From the NCBI GenBank assembly GCA_028279885.1, contig JANQMX010000021.1, positions 1-39,135 on the forward strand: 39,135 nt of DNA. Reading direction: 5' to 3'. Source of the stretch: Rhodovibrionaceae bacterium. GTDB taxonomy: Bacteria > Pseudomonadota > Alphaproteobacteria > Kiloniellales > DSM-21159. Positions 8,619 through 16,642 of this stretch are shown piece by piece (position 1 is the first letter of the stretch; the number at the start of each line of letters is the position of its first letter). The position numbers and the translations under genes were made by a program. The notes below the pieces were generated by a model, which was not told the DNA's origin, did no database searches, and was given only the letters and a program-made list of their open reading frames with translations.

Positions 8619-8653
8619 GAGCTTTGAAGGTGACGGCGCGCCCTAGAAAGACT
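8619..8653. repeat. dispersed GAGCTTTGAAGG element, copy 1
   Basis: The stretch starting GAGCTTTGAAGG and continuing through GGCGCGCC to AGAAAGA is repeated at 27480-27514 with about four differences in 35 bases. Both lie downstream of a plus-strand gene and near larger inverted repeats. The function is unknown; it may be the edge of a larger decayed element. Confidence 0.7.
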
Positions 8654-8859
8654 CCCTAGGTAGGGAAGAAGCCCAGATTCACCCCTTTTCTACACAATTT
8701 CGTTAGCGGCTTGCCGATTTGGCGGATTTGCACCGCTGCGGGAGCGGAGAATCTTTCATTCAGCCATTCAGATCACTAGGTTTTTTCGCAAAGCTGTGAT
8801 ATAGAAGGTTCCGCAAGGGTGATGTGTATCGTCTAACGACGAACTATTTTTGGGGTTTC

Positions 8860-9543
8860 ATGAGCACAATCGACGACAATACCGCTGAGCCGGGCGGGGG
8901 CTCTGCGCAGTCGGAACACCGCACAGGTCCCGAGATTGATCTCGGGCGCCGTCGTTTTGCATGGCTCACCGTCGGAACGGCGGCCACGGCCACTCTGATG
9001 TCGCGCAGTGCGCTGGCTGGCGGCGGCAAGATGCACTGCGGCGGATCCTGGAATCACAGTGCCATGCATTCCATGATGCAGGGCAAGAAATTGAAGTGTA
9101 AGGGCCTGCCGCACGGTTACTGGAGCAGGAAGTCGAACTCTAAATACTGGCCGACCGGCTTCCGCCGGAGCGACAAGTTCCACAATGTCTGCAGGGCCGC
9201 GCCGGCCTTCGACGGCAAGCTTATCGACGTACTGCGAAGGCGGGCGAGGCCGGTCAGGCCGACGGGCTGGAATCCCTACCTGGCGGACCTCGACGATGCG
9301 ATGCTGCGCCGCTATGACCGAGCCTTGGGCAGATGCGGCCGGGCTGTGGTGGCCAACATGCTGAACGCGGCGAAGTTCGACCCGAACTATGCGCTGACCA
9401 CCAGGGACGTCGAGTACGACTTCCGGGACGCCTGGGACGTGGTGGTCGCACCGGGGAGCCTGAAGGAATGCGAGATGCAGGTCGACACCTGCACGCATCT
9501 GCTGAACTCGGCGAGAAGCCGGTTCGAGTCCTTATACGGCTGA
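8860..9543 (+). CDS. Tat-exported six-cysteine protein upstream of the HPr-rel-A cassette
   Basis: Unrecognised protein of 227 residues, starting at the ATG at 8860 (GGGGTTT upstream; a longer frame begins at 8824 but lacks a good site). Residues 30-33 (RRRF) followed by a hydrophobic stretch and ALA at about 51-53 form a twin-arginine signal, so the protein is probably exported folded or with a partner. The mature part is basic and has exactly six cysteines (60, 80, 111, 159, 204, 211), enough for three disulfides, and a His/Met-rich segment after the cleavage site (HCGGSWNHSAMHSMM). A GLPHGYW...YWPTGF stretch resembles 'PGYWKNHP'-type motifs of surface proteins only loosely. The stop is 4 bases before the PqqD-like gene, so it is operonic with the cassette and may be its substrate or effector (inference). 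Confidence 0.75.
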   Translation: MSTIDDNTAEPGGGSAQSEHRTGPEIDLGRRRFAWLTVGTAATATLMSRSALAGGGKMHCGGSWNHSAMHSMMQGKKLKCKGLPHGYWSRKSNSKYWPTGFRRSDKFHNVCRAAPAFDGKLIDVLRRRARPVRPTGWNPYLADLDDAMLRRYDRALGRCGRAVVANMLNAAKFDPNYALTTRDVEYDFRDAWDVVVAPGSLKECEMQVDTCTHLLNSARSRFESLYG

Positions 9544-9547
9544 GCCC

Positions 9548-9865
9548 TTGCGCCGGGAAGGTCTGCCGATAGACGGCTTCCGCGGCCACCCGGTCATCGA
9601 GGATTGCGACATTTATCGCAGCGCGGGCGAAAGTGCCGCGCTGCTTTACCTTTGTGACAGCGGTCATACGCACTATCTCGCGCCGGACGATCTGGCACTG
9701 CTCCAGCAGCTGGCCCGTGCCGAGCAACCCCCGGGGCCGCCGCCGGGCCAGCCAAGCGATGATGACGATAGCCCCTTGAGCGATTTGCACCGCATGGGCC
9801 TCGTCCGCGAAGGCGTCCACCCAGGGGCCGGCCGAGACGTGGACGTGGACGTCCCCGCCGGTTAA
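9548..9865 (+). CDS. PqqD-like peptide chaperone of an HPr-rel-A type system
   Basis: Small (105 aa) PqqD-related protein, the fold that binds leader peptides in RiPP pathways (RRE domain). The core runs from VIEDCDIYRSAGESAALLYL through CDSGHTHYLAPDDLALLQQL, matching the strand-strand-turn-helix order of the family, in which the segment 'SG.TH.L.P' is characteristic of the PqqD proteins named after the HPr-rel-A system. A Pro/Asp-rich insert (residues about 60-75) precedes the last helix DLHRMGLVREG. The start appears to be TTG at 9548; there is no ATG or GTG between the preceding in-frame stop and this codon. Family assignment is by eye and from gene context: a kinase and a nucleotidyltransferase of the same cassette follow. 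Confidence 0.75.
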   Translation: MRREGLPIDGFRGHPVIEDCDIYRSAGESAALLYLCDSGHTHYLAPDDLALLQQLARAEQPPGPPPGQPSDDDDSPLSDLHRMGLVREGVHPGAGRDVDVDVPAG

Positions 9866-9957
9866 CTTCCCCAAGATCGCCTTCGGAAGCGGGCTGTTAA
9901 CCGAGGCCTTAGTACAAACTTCGGCATCTTGCGGCCAACCGGCAACACGGACGTTCC

Positions 9958-10902
9958 ATGGATCCTCTCGGCAGCCTTGCCCCCGGCCGTCTCAGCGCTG
10001 CGCTGGCCGCTGGTGCGCTTGCCGTCGAGGTCGGGCCTTTTCGCGCCCGTATCCGCTCCAACATTCTCGCACTGAGCGATCACCTGCTGAAGTACTACGC
10101 GGACTATCCGTTGGTCCCGCCCGATGAGATGGCCGATTTCCAGCTCACGCTCTCGACCCCCGGGGGGCTGCGGCGCTGGTACCGGCGGCAGGTGCGCTTC
10201 CGCTATCAGTCCTACGAGCCCTTCAGCCCCTTGCCGCTCGACCAGGCCAAGCACGCCTTCGAGTGGGGTTTCAACTGGGCCATCGGCGCTCAGGCGACCC
10301 GCTTCCTGATGCTCCACGCCGCTACGGTCGAGCGGGACGGGCAGGCGATCGTGCTGCCGGCCTACTCCGGCTCCGGCAAGAGCACGCTCTGCGCCGCCCT
10401 GGTGCACAATGGCTGGCGTTTGCTGTCCGACGAGTTCGCGCTGATCTCGCTCGACGGCCAGGCGCTCTACGGGCTCGGCCGGCCGATCAGCCTGAAGAAC
10501 GAGTCCATCGCCGTCGTCCGGCGCCACTTTCCGACGGCCGAGATCAGCGAGGTGGTCTCCGGCACCCGCAAGGGCACGGTCGGTCTTCTAAGTCCTCCCG
10601 AAGGCAGCGTCCTGATCGGCAAGGCGGCCGTGCCGCGCTGGATCCTGGCGCCGCGCTTCGAGCCCGACGCCACGCCGCAGGCCCTGCGCGTCGAGCGGGC
10701 CAAGATGGCCTTCTACCTGAGCGGCCAGGCCTTCAACTACCATGTGCTGGGCCGGCAGGGCTTCGAAGCGCTTTGCGGCCTGGTCGAGGCCTGCGACTGC
10801 CTGGCGCTCGGCTATGCCTCGCTCGAGCAGGCCTTGGCCCTGGTGGAGGAGGCAACGACCCTAGCCGACCCTGTCGCGCGAAGCGCGGCCGCAGCGCCGT
10901 GA
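9958..10902 (+). CDS. HprK-related kinase A
   Basis: Protein of 314 residues related to the C-terminal kinase domain of HPr kinase/phosphorylase. It has the P-loop YSGSGKST (residues 136-143, Lys141) preceded by LMLHAATVE (120-125) and followed by GWRLLSDEF (Asp158, Walker-B-like), the order seen in HprK-type kinases. A family-specific N-terminal region of about 110 residues precedes the kinase core. No phosphotransferase HPr or other PTS gene is present, consistent with the stand-alone 'HPr-rel-A' kinases. Relatives in lasso-peptide clusters phosphorylate a peptide; a peptide or protein hydroxyl is therefore the likely acceptor here (inference). It begins about 90 bases after the PqqD-like gene and ends 4 bases before the nucleotidyltransferase gene. 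Confidence 0.85.
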   Translation: MDPLGSLAPGRLSAALAAGALAVEVGPFRARIRSNILALSDHLLKYYADYPLVPPDEMADFQLTLSTPGGLRRWYRRQVRFRYQSYEPFSPLPLDQAKHAFEWGFNWAIGAQATRFLMLHAATVERDGQAIVLPAYSGSGKSTLCAALVHNGWRLLSDEFALISLDGQALYGLGRPISLKNESIAVVRRHFPTAEISEVVSGTRKGTVGLLSPPEGSVLIGKAAVPRWILAPRFEPDATPQALRVERAKMAFYLSGQAFNYHVLGRQGFEALCGLVEACDCLALGYASLEQALALVEEATTLADPVARSAAAAP

Positions 10903-10906
10903 CCCG

Positions 10907-12010
10907 ATGGCAGCCAGCATGCTGATCAAGGCCCTGCGCGACCCCGCCTGTCTCAAGCAGGCCAGCGCCCGCGACTGGGAGCGGCTGATCTACGAGGCCG
11001 GCGCCAGCGATCTGACCCCGCGTGTGGCGGCGCAGATCGATGCGGCCGGCCTGGCCGACATCGTGCCCGAGCGCGCCGGCTACCACCTGGACCTCGCCCG
11101 CCTGCTCGCCGACAGCCAGCACCGCGCCGTGGCAGTGGAGCTGGCGGCGCTGACCGAGGCGCTCGCCGAGCACGACCTGCCCTTCCTGCTGCTCAAGGGC
11201 GGCGCCTATATCGTCGGCGGCTTCGCGGCCAGCCAGGGGCGGACCCTGTCGGACATCGACATCCTGGTGCGCAAGGAGGACATCCCGGTGGTCGAGGAGC
11301 GGCTGGAGGCCGCCGGCTGGATCTACGCCAACCGCGACCCCTACGATCAGGAGTATTATCGGCGCTGGATGCACGAGCTGCCGCCGATGATGCACATCGA
11401 CCGGCACAGTGCCCTCGACGTGCACCACACCGTCACCCCGCCGACCTCGGCCATGGCGGTGGAGGGCGCGCGCATCTTCGAGCGGGCCGTGTTCGGCGGG
11501 CCGACCGGTCACCCCTTGATCGGCCTGCCCATGCTGGCCGACCTGGTGCTGCACAGCGCCGTGCACCTTTTCAACGACAGCGAATTCGACGCCGGCCTGC
11601 GCGATCTCAGCGACCTCGACCTGCTGTTCCGGGCCTTCAGCCAACAGGACGACTTCTGGCCAAGCCTGCTGGCACGGGCCAAGGCACTCGGCCTCGGCAG
11701 CAGCCTCGCTTACGCGGTCGGCCTCTGCCGTGCCTACTTCGAAACGCCGATCCCGGCGGAGGCGCTGGACGGCGTCATGGCGCAGGCGCCGAGCCGCCTG
11801 GTGCGCGGCGCGCTCTCGGCGCTCTTCACCGCGGCGCTGAACCCGTCGGAGCCGGCCGGCGAGCCCTGGACCCGAGAGCCGGCGCTCTTCGCGCTCTACG
11901 TCCGCGGCCACGCCCTGCGCATGCCGCCCCGGCTCTTGCTGCCGCATTTGGTTCGGAAGGCTCGGCGCCGCGCCCGCGGCGAGGAGGAGGGGGAGCCGGC
12001 GCCGGCCTGA
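10907..12010 (+). CDS. nucleotidyltransferase-family protein (NTP_transf_5 type)
   Basis: Protein of 367 residues with a minimal nucleotidyltransferase fold. LLKGGAYIVGG (from residue 95) leads into the catalytic motif GRTLSDIDILV with Asp116 and Asp118, and the third acidic residue is probably Asp171 in ALDVHHT. This is the pattern of the uncharacterised nucleotidyltransferases that accompany PqqD and HprK-like proteins. The C-terminal third is helical and ends in a basic/acidic tail. It completes the three-gene cassette and is separated from the kinase by 4 bases. The substrate is unknown; a nucleotidyl or phosphosugar group might be transferred onto the site handled by the kinase (inference). 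Confidence 0.85.
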   Translation: MAASMLIKALRDPACLKQASARDWERLIYEAGASDLTPRVAAQIDAAGLADIVPERAGYHLDLARLLADSQHRAVAVELAALTEALAEHDLPFLLLKGGAYIVGGFAASQGRTLSDIDILVRKEDIPVVEERLEAAGWIYANRDPYDQEYYRRWMHELPPMMHIDRHSALDVHHTVTPPTSAMAVEGARIFERAVFGGPTGHPLIGLPMLADLVLHSAVHLFNDSEFDAGLRDLSDLDLLFRAFSQQDDFWPSLLARAKALGLGSSLAYAVGLCRAYFETPIPAEALDGVMAQAPSRLVRGALSALFTAALNPSEPAGEPWTREPALFALYVRGHALRMPPRLLLPHLVRKARRRARGEEEGEPAPA

Positions 12011-12131
12011 CGCTTAGCGTCACACCGACCGTGCAAGGCCGCGATCGCCATTGCCGGGCCGTCCCGCCGACCTTATGTTCCGCCGCATGACGCCGCCCGC
12101 GGCGGCCCATCAGACACTTCATCCGCAGAGC

Positions 12132-13937
12132 ATGAGCACCGACCTTTCCCACATCCGCAACTTTGCGATCATCGCCCACATCGACCACGGCAAGTCGACC
12201 CTGGCCGACCGCATGATCCAGCTCTGCGGCGGCCTGACCGAGCGCGAGATGAAAGAGCAGGTGCTCGACTCCATGGAGCTGGAGCGCGAGCGGGGCATCA
12301 CCATCAAGGCGCAGACCGTGCGCCTGGAGTACACCGCCAAGAACGGCGAGTCCTACGTCCTCAACCTGATCGACACGCCGGGGCACGTGGACTTCTCCTA
12401 CGAGGTCAGCCGCTCGCTCAAGGCCTGCGAAGGCTCTCTGCTGCTGGTCGACGCCAGCCAGGGCGTCGAGGCGCAGACCCTGGCCAACGTCTATCTCGCC
12501 ATCGACAACGATCACGAGGTCGTGCCGGTGCTCAACAAGATCGACCTGCCGGCGGCCGAGCCCGAGCGCATCATGGAGCAGATCGAGGAGGTGGTCGGCA
12601 TCGACGCCACCGAGGCGCTGCCCATCTCGGCCAAGACCGGTGAGGGCGTGACCGAGGTGCTGGAGGCCATCGTCGAGCGCCTGCCGCCGCCCAAGGGCGA
12701 GGCCGATGCGCCGCTCAAGGCGCTCCTGGTCGACTCCTGGTACGACTCCTACCTCGGCGTGGTGGTGCTGGTGCGCATCGTCGACGGTGAGCTGAGGTCC
12801 GGCATGAAGGTGCGCATGATGGGCACCGCCTCGGTCCATGACGTCACCGAGATCGGCGTCTTCTCCCCGCGCAAGACCAAGCTCGACCGCCTGGGACCCG
12901 GCGAGATCGGCTATCTGATCGCCAGCATCAAGTCGATCGCCGACACCAAGGTGGGCGACACCATCACCGAAGAGAAGCGCCGCTGCGCCGAGCCCTTGGC
13001 CGGCTTCCAGCCCTCGGTGCCGGTGGTCTTCTGCGGCCTCTTCCCGGCCGATGCCGCCGAGTACGAGGAACTGCGCGAGAGCCTCGGGCGCCTGGCGCTC
13101 AACGACAGCTCCTTCCTCTTCGAGCCGGAGGTTTCGCCGGCGCTGGGCTTCGGCTTCCGCTGCGGCTTCCTCGGCCTGCTTCACCTGGAGATCGTGCAGG
13201 AGCGGCTGGAGCGCGAGTTCAACCTCGACCTCATCACCACCGCCCCCTCGGTGGTCTACCGCCTCTATCTGCGCAGCGGGGAGACGGTGGAGCTGCACAA
13301 TCCGACCGACATGCCGGACCCGACCAAGATCGAGCGCATCGAGGAGCCTTGGATCAAGGCCACCATCCTGGTGCCCGACGACTACCTGGGCGCAGTGCTG
13401 AAGCTCTGCGAGGAGCGGCGCGGCGAGCAGGTCGAGCTGACCTACGCCGGCAGCCGCGCCATGGTGGTCTACAAGCTGCCGCTCAACGAGGTGGTCTTCG
13501 ATTTCTACGACCGGCTGAAGTCGGTCAGCCGCGGTTACGCTTCCTTCGACTATCAGCTCGAAGAGTATCGCGAGGGCGACCTGGTCAAGCTCTCCATCCT
13601 GGTCAATCAGGAGCCGGTCGACGCGCTCTCGCTCATCGTGCACCGCAGCCAGTCGGAGTCCCGCGGCCGCGCCCTCTGCACCAAGCTCAAGGAGCTCATC
13701 CCGCGGCAGCTCTTCAAGGTCGCCATCCAGGCCGCCATCGGCGGCAAGGTGATCGCGCGGGAGACGGTCAGCGCCATGCGCAAGGACGTCACCGCCAAGT
13801 GCTACGGCGGCGACATCACCCGCAAGAAGAAGCTCTTGGAGAAGCAGAAGGCGGGCAAGAAGCGCATGCGCCAGGTCGGCAATGTGGAAATCCCGCAGTC
13901 GGCCTTTATCGCTGCGCTCAGGATGGGGGAGGATTAG
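12132..13937 (+). CDS. lepA: elongation factor 4 (back-translocating GTPase LepA)
   Basis: Ribosome-associated translational GTPase, 601 residues from the ATG at 12132 ([20 protein letters not shown]); upstream in-frame ATGs at 12051 and 12087 lack family similarity. All G motifs are present: AHIDHGKST (G1), RERGITIK (G2), DTPGHVDF (G3), NKIDLP (G4) and the SAKTG (G5) region. The domain order is that of EF-G without domain IV, and the LepA-specific C-terminal basic domain ends [18 protein letters not shown]. Full length; no unusual features. It lies downstream of the HPr-rel-A cassette in the same direction, with a 121-base gap. Confidence 0.97.
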   Translation: MSTDLSHIRNFAIIAHIDHGKSTLADRMIQLCGGLTEREMKEQVLDSMELERERGITIKAQTVRLEYTAKNGESYVLNLIDTPGHVDFSYEVSRSLKACEGSLLLVDASQGVEAQTLANVYLAIDNDHEVVPVLNKIDLPAAEPERIMEQIEEVVGIDATEALPISAKTGEGVTEVLEAIVERLPPPKGEADAPLKALLVDSWYDSYLGVVVLVRIVDGELRSGMKVRMMGTASVHDVTEIGVFSPRKTKLDRLGPGEIGYLIASIKSIADTKVGDTITEEKRRCAEPLAGFQPSVPVVFCGLFPADAAEYEELRESLGRLALNDSSFLFEPEVSPALGFGFRCGFLGLLHLEIVQERLEREFNLDLITTAPSVVYRLYLRSGETVELHNPTDMPDPTKIERIEEPWIKATILVPDDYLGAVLKLCEERRGEQVELTYAGSRAMVVYKLPLNEVVFDFYDRLKSVSRGYASFDYQLEEYREGDLVKLSILVNQEPVDALSLIVHRSQSESRGRALCTKLKELIPRQLFKVAIQAAIGGKVIARETVSAMRKDVTAKCYGGDITRKKKLLEKQKAGKKRMRQVGNVEIPQSAFIAALRMGED

Positions 13938-14037
13938 GGGCGCCGCCGAGTTGTCAACCTGATGCCCTATTGCCGAGGGAGATTCACAACTCAAGCGAAG
14001 CTCTATAGACTGTCTTTGAATCAAACGCGGTGCCACA

Positions 14038-14331
14038 ATGGCAAAAAAGAAAAAGAGCGCGACGGATATCATTGAGCAGGTTCTGAAGGAACGGCTCTCG
14101 GGCATCGATTGGGCGCTTTCCGTCAAGCCCTCGCTGGATCAAGACGGCGATAGAATTCTGTTGATCACGGTGATTATCGATGGCGACTGGCGGCGATTTG
14201 AGTCCAAAGAGACCGTCGGGCTTGCACGCCGCGTGCTGCCGAAGCTCAACGAGATCGGGGAGGATGGGTTCCCCATCTTCTCGTTTGTCGCTAAATCCGA
14301 ACTGGAGAGAGTGAAAGCTGAAACCGGATGA
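14038..14331 (+). CDS. hypothetical protein, partner of a HEPN-like gene
   Basis: Small protein of 97 residues that I do not recognise. It starts with a lysine tract (MAKKKKSATDII) and continues with a mixed alpha/beta pattern, including a hydrophobic strand ILLITVIIDGDW and a C-terminal helix. Base composition is lower in GC than lepA. Its 3' end overlaps or abuts the next gene, whose reading frame has a possible CTG start at 14318 inside this gene, so the two are probably translated together. The arrangement of a small protein plus a HEPN-like protein is typical of toxin-antitoxin or MNT/HEPN-type pairs, but this protein lacks an obvious nucleotidyltransferase motif. Confidence 0.6.
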   Translation: MAKKKKSATDIIEQVLKERLSGIDWALSVKPSLDQDGDRILLITVIIDGDWRRFESKETVGLARRVLPKLNEIGEDGFPIFSFVAKSELERVKAETG

Positions 14332-14788
14332 TTTGGTAAGAACCGCCCGGGATCTGCTGGCCTCTAGAGGTGGAAAGCCCAGGCAATCAAATCTGCGAAG
14401 AGCGACGAGCACGGCGTACTACGCCATGTTCCATTGCTTGGCAAAGTCTGGCGCCGATTTGCTAGTTGGCGGCTCCGGCGCAAACCGGAGTGAACCTGCT
14501 TGGACACAGGTCTATCGCGCCTTGGAGCACGGCTCGACGAAGAATGCCTGCCGAAATCAGACTGTCTTAAAATCGTTTCCGAAGGCAGTGGAAGATTTCG
14601 CCAACGCTTTCACTTCCATGCAGGAAAAGCGGCACAGAGCCGACTATGATCCCTCTGAGCGTTTCTACAAGTCAGCCGTTGAGAGAGATCTCGCCGACGT
14701 AGAAAGCGCAATAACGCGCTTTCAGAAGGCCCCGATCAAAGACCGGCGCGCCTTCGTTGCTTTCGTCCTTTTCAGGAAGCGCACCTGA
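14318..14788 (+). CDS. HEPN-like domain protein
   Basis: All-helical protein of about 156 residues. The segment SNLRRATSTAYYAMFHCLAKSGADLLVG is the kind of helix seen in HEPN/UPF0332-type proteins (a basic face followed by AYYA-FH), and a later R-H-R-A-D-Y-D-P stretch is the usual second conserved block. I see no exact R-x4-6-H RNase motif, so ribonuclease activity is uncertain. The start is not ATG: translation could begin at CTG 14318 (LKPDDLVRTARDLLA, with GGAGAG just upstream) or TTG 14333; the first gives a family-like N-terminus. Together with the upstream 97-aa gene it forms a low-GC island between lepA and the dehydrogenase. Confidence 0.65.
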   Translation: MKPDDLVRTARDLLASRGGKPRQSNLRRATSTAYYAMFHCLAKSGADLLVGGSGANRSEPAWTQVYRALEHGSTKNACRNQTVLKSFPKAVEDFANAFTSMQEKRHRADYDPSERFYKSAVERDLADVESAITRFQKAPIKDRRAFVAFVLFRKRT

Positions 14789-14803
14789 AGCCGTTGCTCT
14801 TCC

Positions 14804-15844
14804 TTACTCCGCCGCGCTCGAACGGGCCTCGGGCTGCTCGTGAACGCCCAGGCGTTCCGCCGTCTCGCAGACCTCGTCCCAGATGGCCTGGGGGATCTCC
14901 AGGCCGCCGGGTGGCACGGCGGCCGCCCGCGCGCGCTCGATCTCGCCGGGCAGCATGACGGACTCGACGCCGTCCTGCGGCGGGCAGGCCTTCACCGAGT
15001 CGAGGATGGCCTCCGCCGCATGGGCGTAGTCGGCCGGGGTCCGGAGCGAAGCGGCGCTCAGGACGAAGAGCATCCAGTTGAAGTCCTTGGGCGGGCCGAG
15101 CAGGGCGCCGCCGACCAGCTCGGCGATGAGGCCGAGGCCTGAGCCTTTGGGGCCGGCGGCGGGCAGAAGCGCGCCGCCCTGGTAGAAGTCCTCCGGGTGC
15201 TGGCTCGGGCGGCCCTCGGCGTCGATGATCCAGCCCGGCGGCAGCGCCTCGCCCGTGGTGCGGTGCACGGCAAGCTTGCCCTGTGCCGCCACGGCGGTGG
15301 CGAAGTCGACGACGATCGGCCCATAGCGCCCGCCGGGCATGGCGAAGGCGTAGGGGTTGGTGCCCCAGATCGCCTTGGCGCCGCCGTGGGGCGCCACCTG
15401 GCGATAGCCGTTCAGCCCGCCGCCGCCGCCGAACATGATGGCCATGAATCCGTGCTCGGCCGCCTGCTCGACATAGCGGCCGAGGCGGCCGGTGTGGCCG
15501 CAGTTGACCAGGCCGCAGACGGCGACGGTGGTGCCGCGTGCCTTGCGCAAGGCAACCTCGACCGCGCGCTGCGCCGCCGGGATGCCGAAGCCCCCGCCGC
15601 CGTTGACCTCGGCCCAGGCGCCGTCCTCGTGGGGCACGGTGACCCGCGCCCGCGGGTCCACGCCGCCGCTCTCGATCTGCTCGACATAGCGCGGGATGCG
15701 CGAAAGGCCGTGGGAGGTGACGCCCTTGCGCTCGGAATCGACCAGATGCTCGGCGATCTGCCGAGCGGTCGTCGCGGGCATGCCGGTGGCCGTCAGAATG
15801 GCCTCGGCAAAGCGCGAGAGATCGTCGAGGGGAACCTGGGGCAC
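14804..15844 (-). CDS. malate/L-lactate dehydrogenase family oxidoreductase
   Basis: NAD(P)-dependent 2-hydroxyacid dehydrogenase of the Ldh_2 family, about 346 residues. Family marks include SERKGVTSHGLSRIPRYVEQ near the N-terminus (the catalytic His of SHG), VNGGGGFGIPAAQRAVE, NCGHTGRLGRYVEQAAE, the IWGTNPYAFAMP strand, and KGSGLGLIAELVGGALLG near the C-terminus. A GTG at 15844 preceded by GGAG fits the family start; the open frame runs upstream to 15991 into a hairpin repeat. The exact substrate (malate, ureidoglycolate, delta1-piperideine-2-carboxylate, etc.) cannot be decided from sequence. It reads in the opposite direction to the HEPN pair, with the two ends convergent and only 15 bases apart. 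Confidence 0.9.
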   Translation of the reverse strand: MPQVPLDDLSRFAEAILTATGMPATTARQIAEHLVDSERKGVTSHGLSRIPRYVEQIESGGVDPRARVTVPHEDGAWAEVNGGGGFGIPAAQRAVEVALRKARGTTVAVCGLVNCGHTGRLGRYVEQAAEHGFMAIMFGGGGGLNGYRQVAPHGGAKAIWGTNPYAFAMPGGRYGPIVVDFATAVAAQGKLAVHRTTGEALPPGWIIDAEGRPSQHPEDFYQGGALLPAAGPKGSGLGLIAELVGGALLGPPKDFNWMLFVLSAASLRTPADYAHAAEAILDSVKACPPQDGVESVMLPGEIERARAAAVPPGGLEIPQAIWDEVCETAERLGVHEQPEARSSAAE

Positions 15845-15973
15845 GCACGTCTCCACTGCCGAGTTATTGTGCCGCGATATTGCTTTCCGCGTTCGCGCGG
15901 CCTGGCCGCGAGGCCGCAGTCTCGCACGAAGGGCCTTTCCGCGGCTAGTGTCTCGACTCGGGAGCTCGTCACA

Positions 15974-16108
15974 CCAAGCTGCGATGAGCAACGCTCATCG
16001 CAGCTTGGCAAGCGCGACTGCGCGTCCGCAGCGAAGCGAGGAAAGCCTGCGTGGCGCCTGAACGCCATACAGGCCGGGATGAGTCTTGCTCATCGCGGCC
16101 TGGTATTA
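15974..16108. repeat. bipartite hairpin element with 27-nt core, copy A
   Basis: Three parts: a perfect 16-bp stem (15974-15989 with 15993-16008); a conserved core 16044-16070 beginning AGCCTGCGTGGCGC and ending ATAC; and a second hairpin whose stem starts with the ATAC of the core and ends with GGTAT (16067-16107). The same core (25 of 27 identical), ATAC/GGTATTA frame and flanking hairpins occur at 30328-30477, but the stem sequences there are different. It lies upstream of the dehydrogenase and downstream of the DUF1127 gene. See the findings. Confidence 0.85.
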
Positions 16109-16132
16109 GAGCAGGCGTTGCGCAAAGATGAA

Positions 16133-16156
16133 GGCCGGCCCCAAACGGGACCGGCC
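16133..16156 (-). terminator. probable rho-independent terminator of the DUF1127 gene
   Basis: Read on the minus strand, GGCCGGTCCC, loop GTTT, GGGGCCGGCC, then TTCATCTTT. The stem has one mismatch and lies about 30 bases after the DUF1127 stop codon, with a moderately U-rich tail. Confidence 0.6.
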
Positions 16157-16183
16157 TCCTCAAATCTCTGCTGCCTTTCGGTT

Positions 16184-16387
16184 CTACTGCAGCAAACCGA
16201 TGTCACGCAGCTGACGCGCATCGAGACCCTTGAGGTCCCTGGCGATCTCGGCCTCCCGTCGGGCGCTGCGGGCTTCCTGGCTGAAGCTGGACAGAAAACC
16301 GCTGAGCCCATCCGAAGCGCGACGAACGAGGTCGCTCGCGCTCAGGCCGGGAATCGTTCGATCGGCGGTGAAGGCAATGCTGCTCAT
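16184..16387 (-). CDS. DUF1127 domain protein
   Basis: Small basic protein of 67 residues. The C-terminal block ARDLKGLDARQLRDIGLLQ is the DUF1127 signature (an arginine-rich segment with the terminal 'RDIGL'). DUF1127 proteins in alphaproteobacteria are small RNA-binding or regulatory proteins; roles in phosphate or stress responses have been reported for some members, but nothing here points to a particular one. The N-terminal half, with a Ser/Ala-rich helix, is not conserved. It stands alone with its own putative terminator downstream. Confidence 0.85.
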   Translation of the reverse strand: MSSIAFTADRTIPGLSASDLVRRASDGLSGFLSSFSQEARSARREAEIARDLKGLDARQLRDIGLLQ

Positions 16388-16525
16388 GGCCTGATGCTCC
16401 GGGAGGTGGTTGGGCCGGCGGGTACCTCCTGTCCTCCGCCGGTCGCGTCACAGTATGCGACTTTCCGGCGATCTAAGTCTTAACGGGCGCCGACGCCAAT
16501 GCTGCTCCTGCACCGCATGCATGTT

Positions 16526-16544
16526 ACCTCAGCATGGCTGAGGT
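16526..16544. repeat. short perfect hairpin in the DUF1127-YciI gap
   Basis: ACCTCAGC-ATG-GCTGAGGT, an 8-bp perfect stem with three-base loop, between the end of the YciI gene and the DUF1127 start. There is no U-run on the minus strand, so it may be an operator or a weak terminator; I cannot decide. Confidence 0.45.
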
Positions 16545-16642
16545 GGGGAATTTGTTAAGTAATTCATAGGCTTGTCGCAGATGCGACAGTCTGGACGCAG
16601 AGTGGATACGAGCTGGCGCTATCCGCCCCTGAACGACAACCC

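Noticed and set aside
8860-12010. Complete lasso-peptide biosynthetic cluster
   Set aside because: No short precursor gene, no transglutaminase-like B2 protease and no Asn-synthetase-like cyclase are visible in or near the cassette.
11826-14126. Very long minus-strand open frame (about 766 codons) antisense to lepA
   Set aside because: It is a shadow of lepA in GC-rich DNA: low-complexity Ala/Arg/Leu/Asp/His composition, no family motifs, and lepA itself is beyond doubt.
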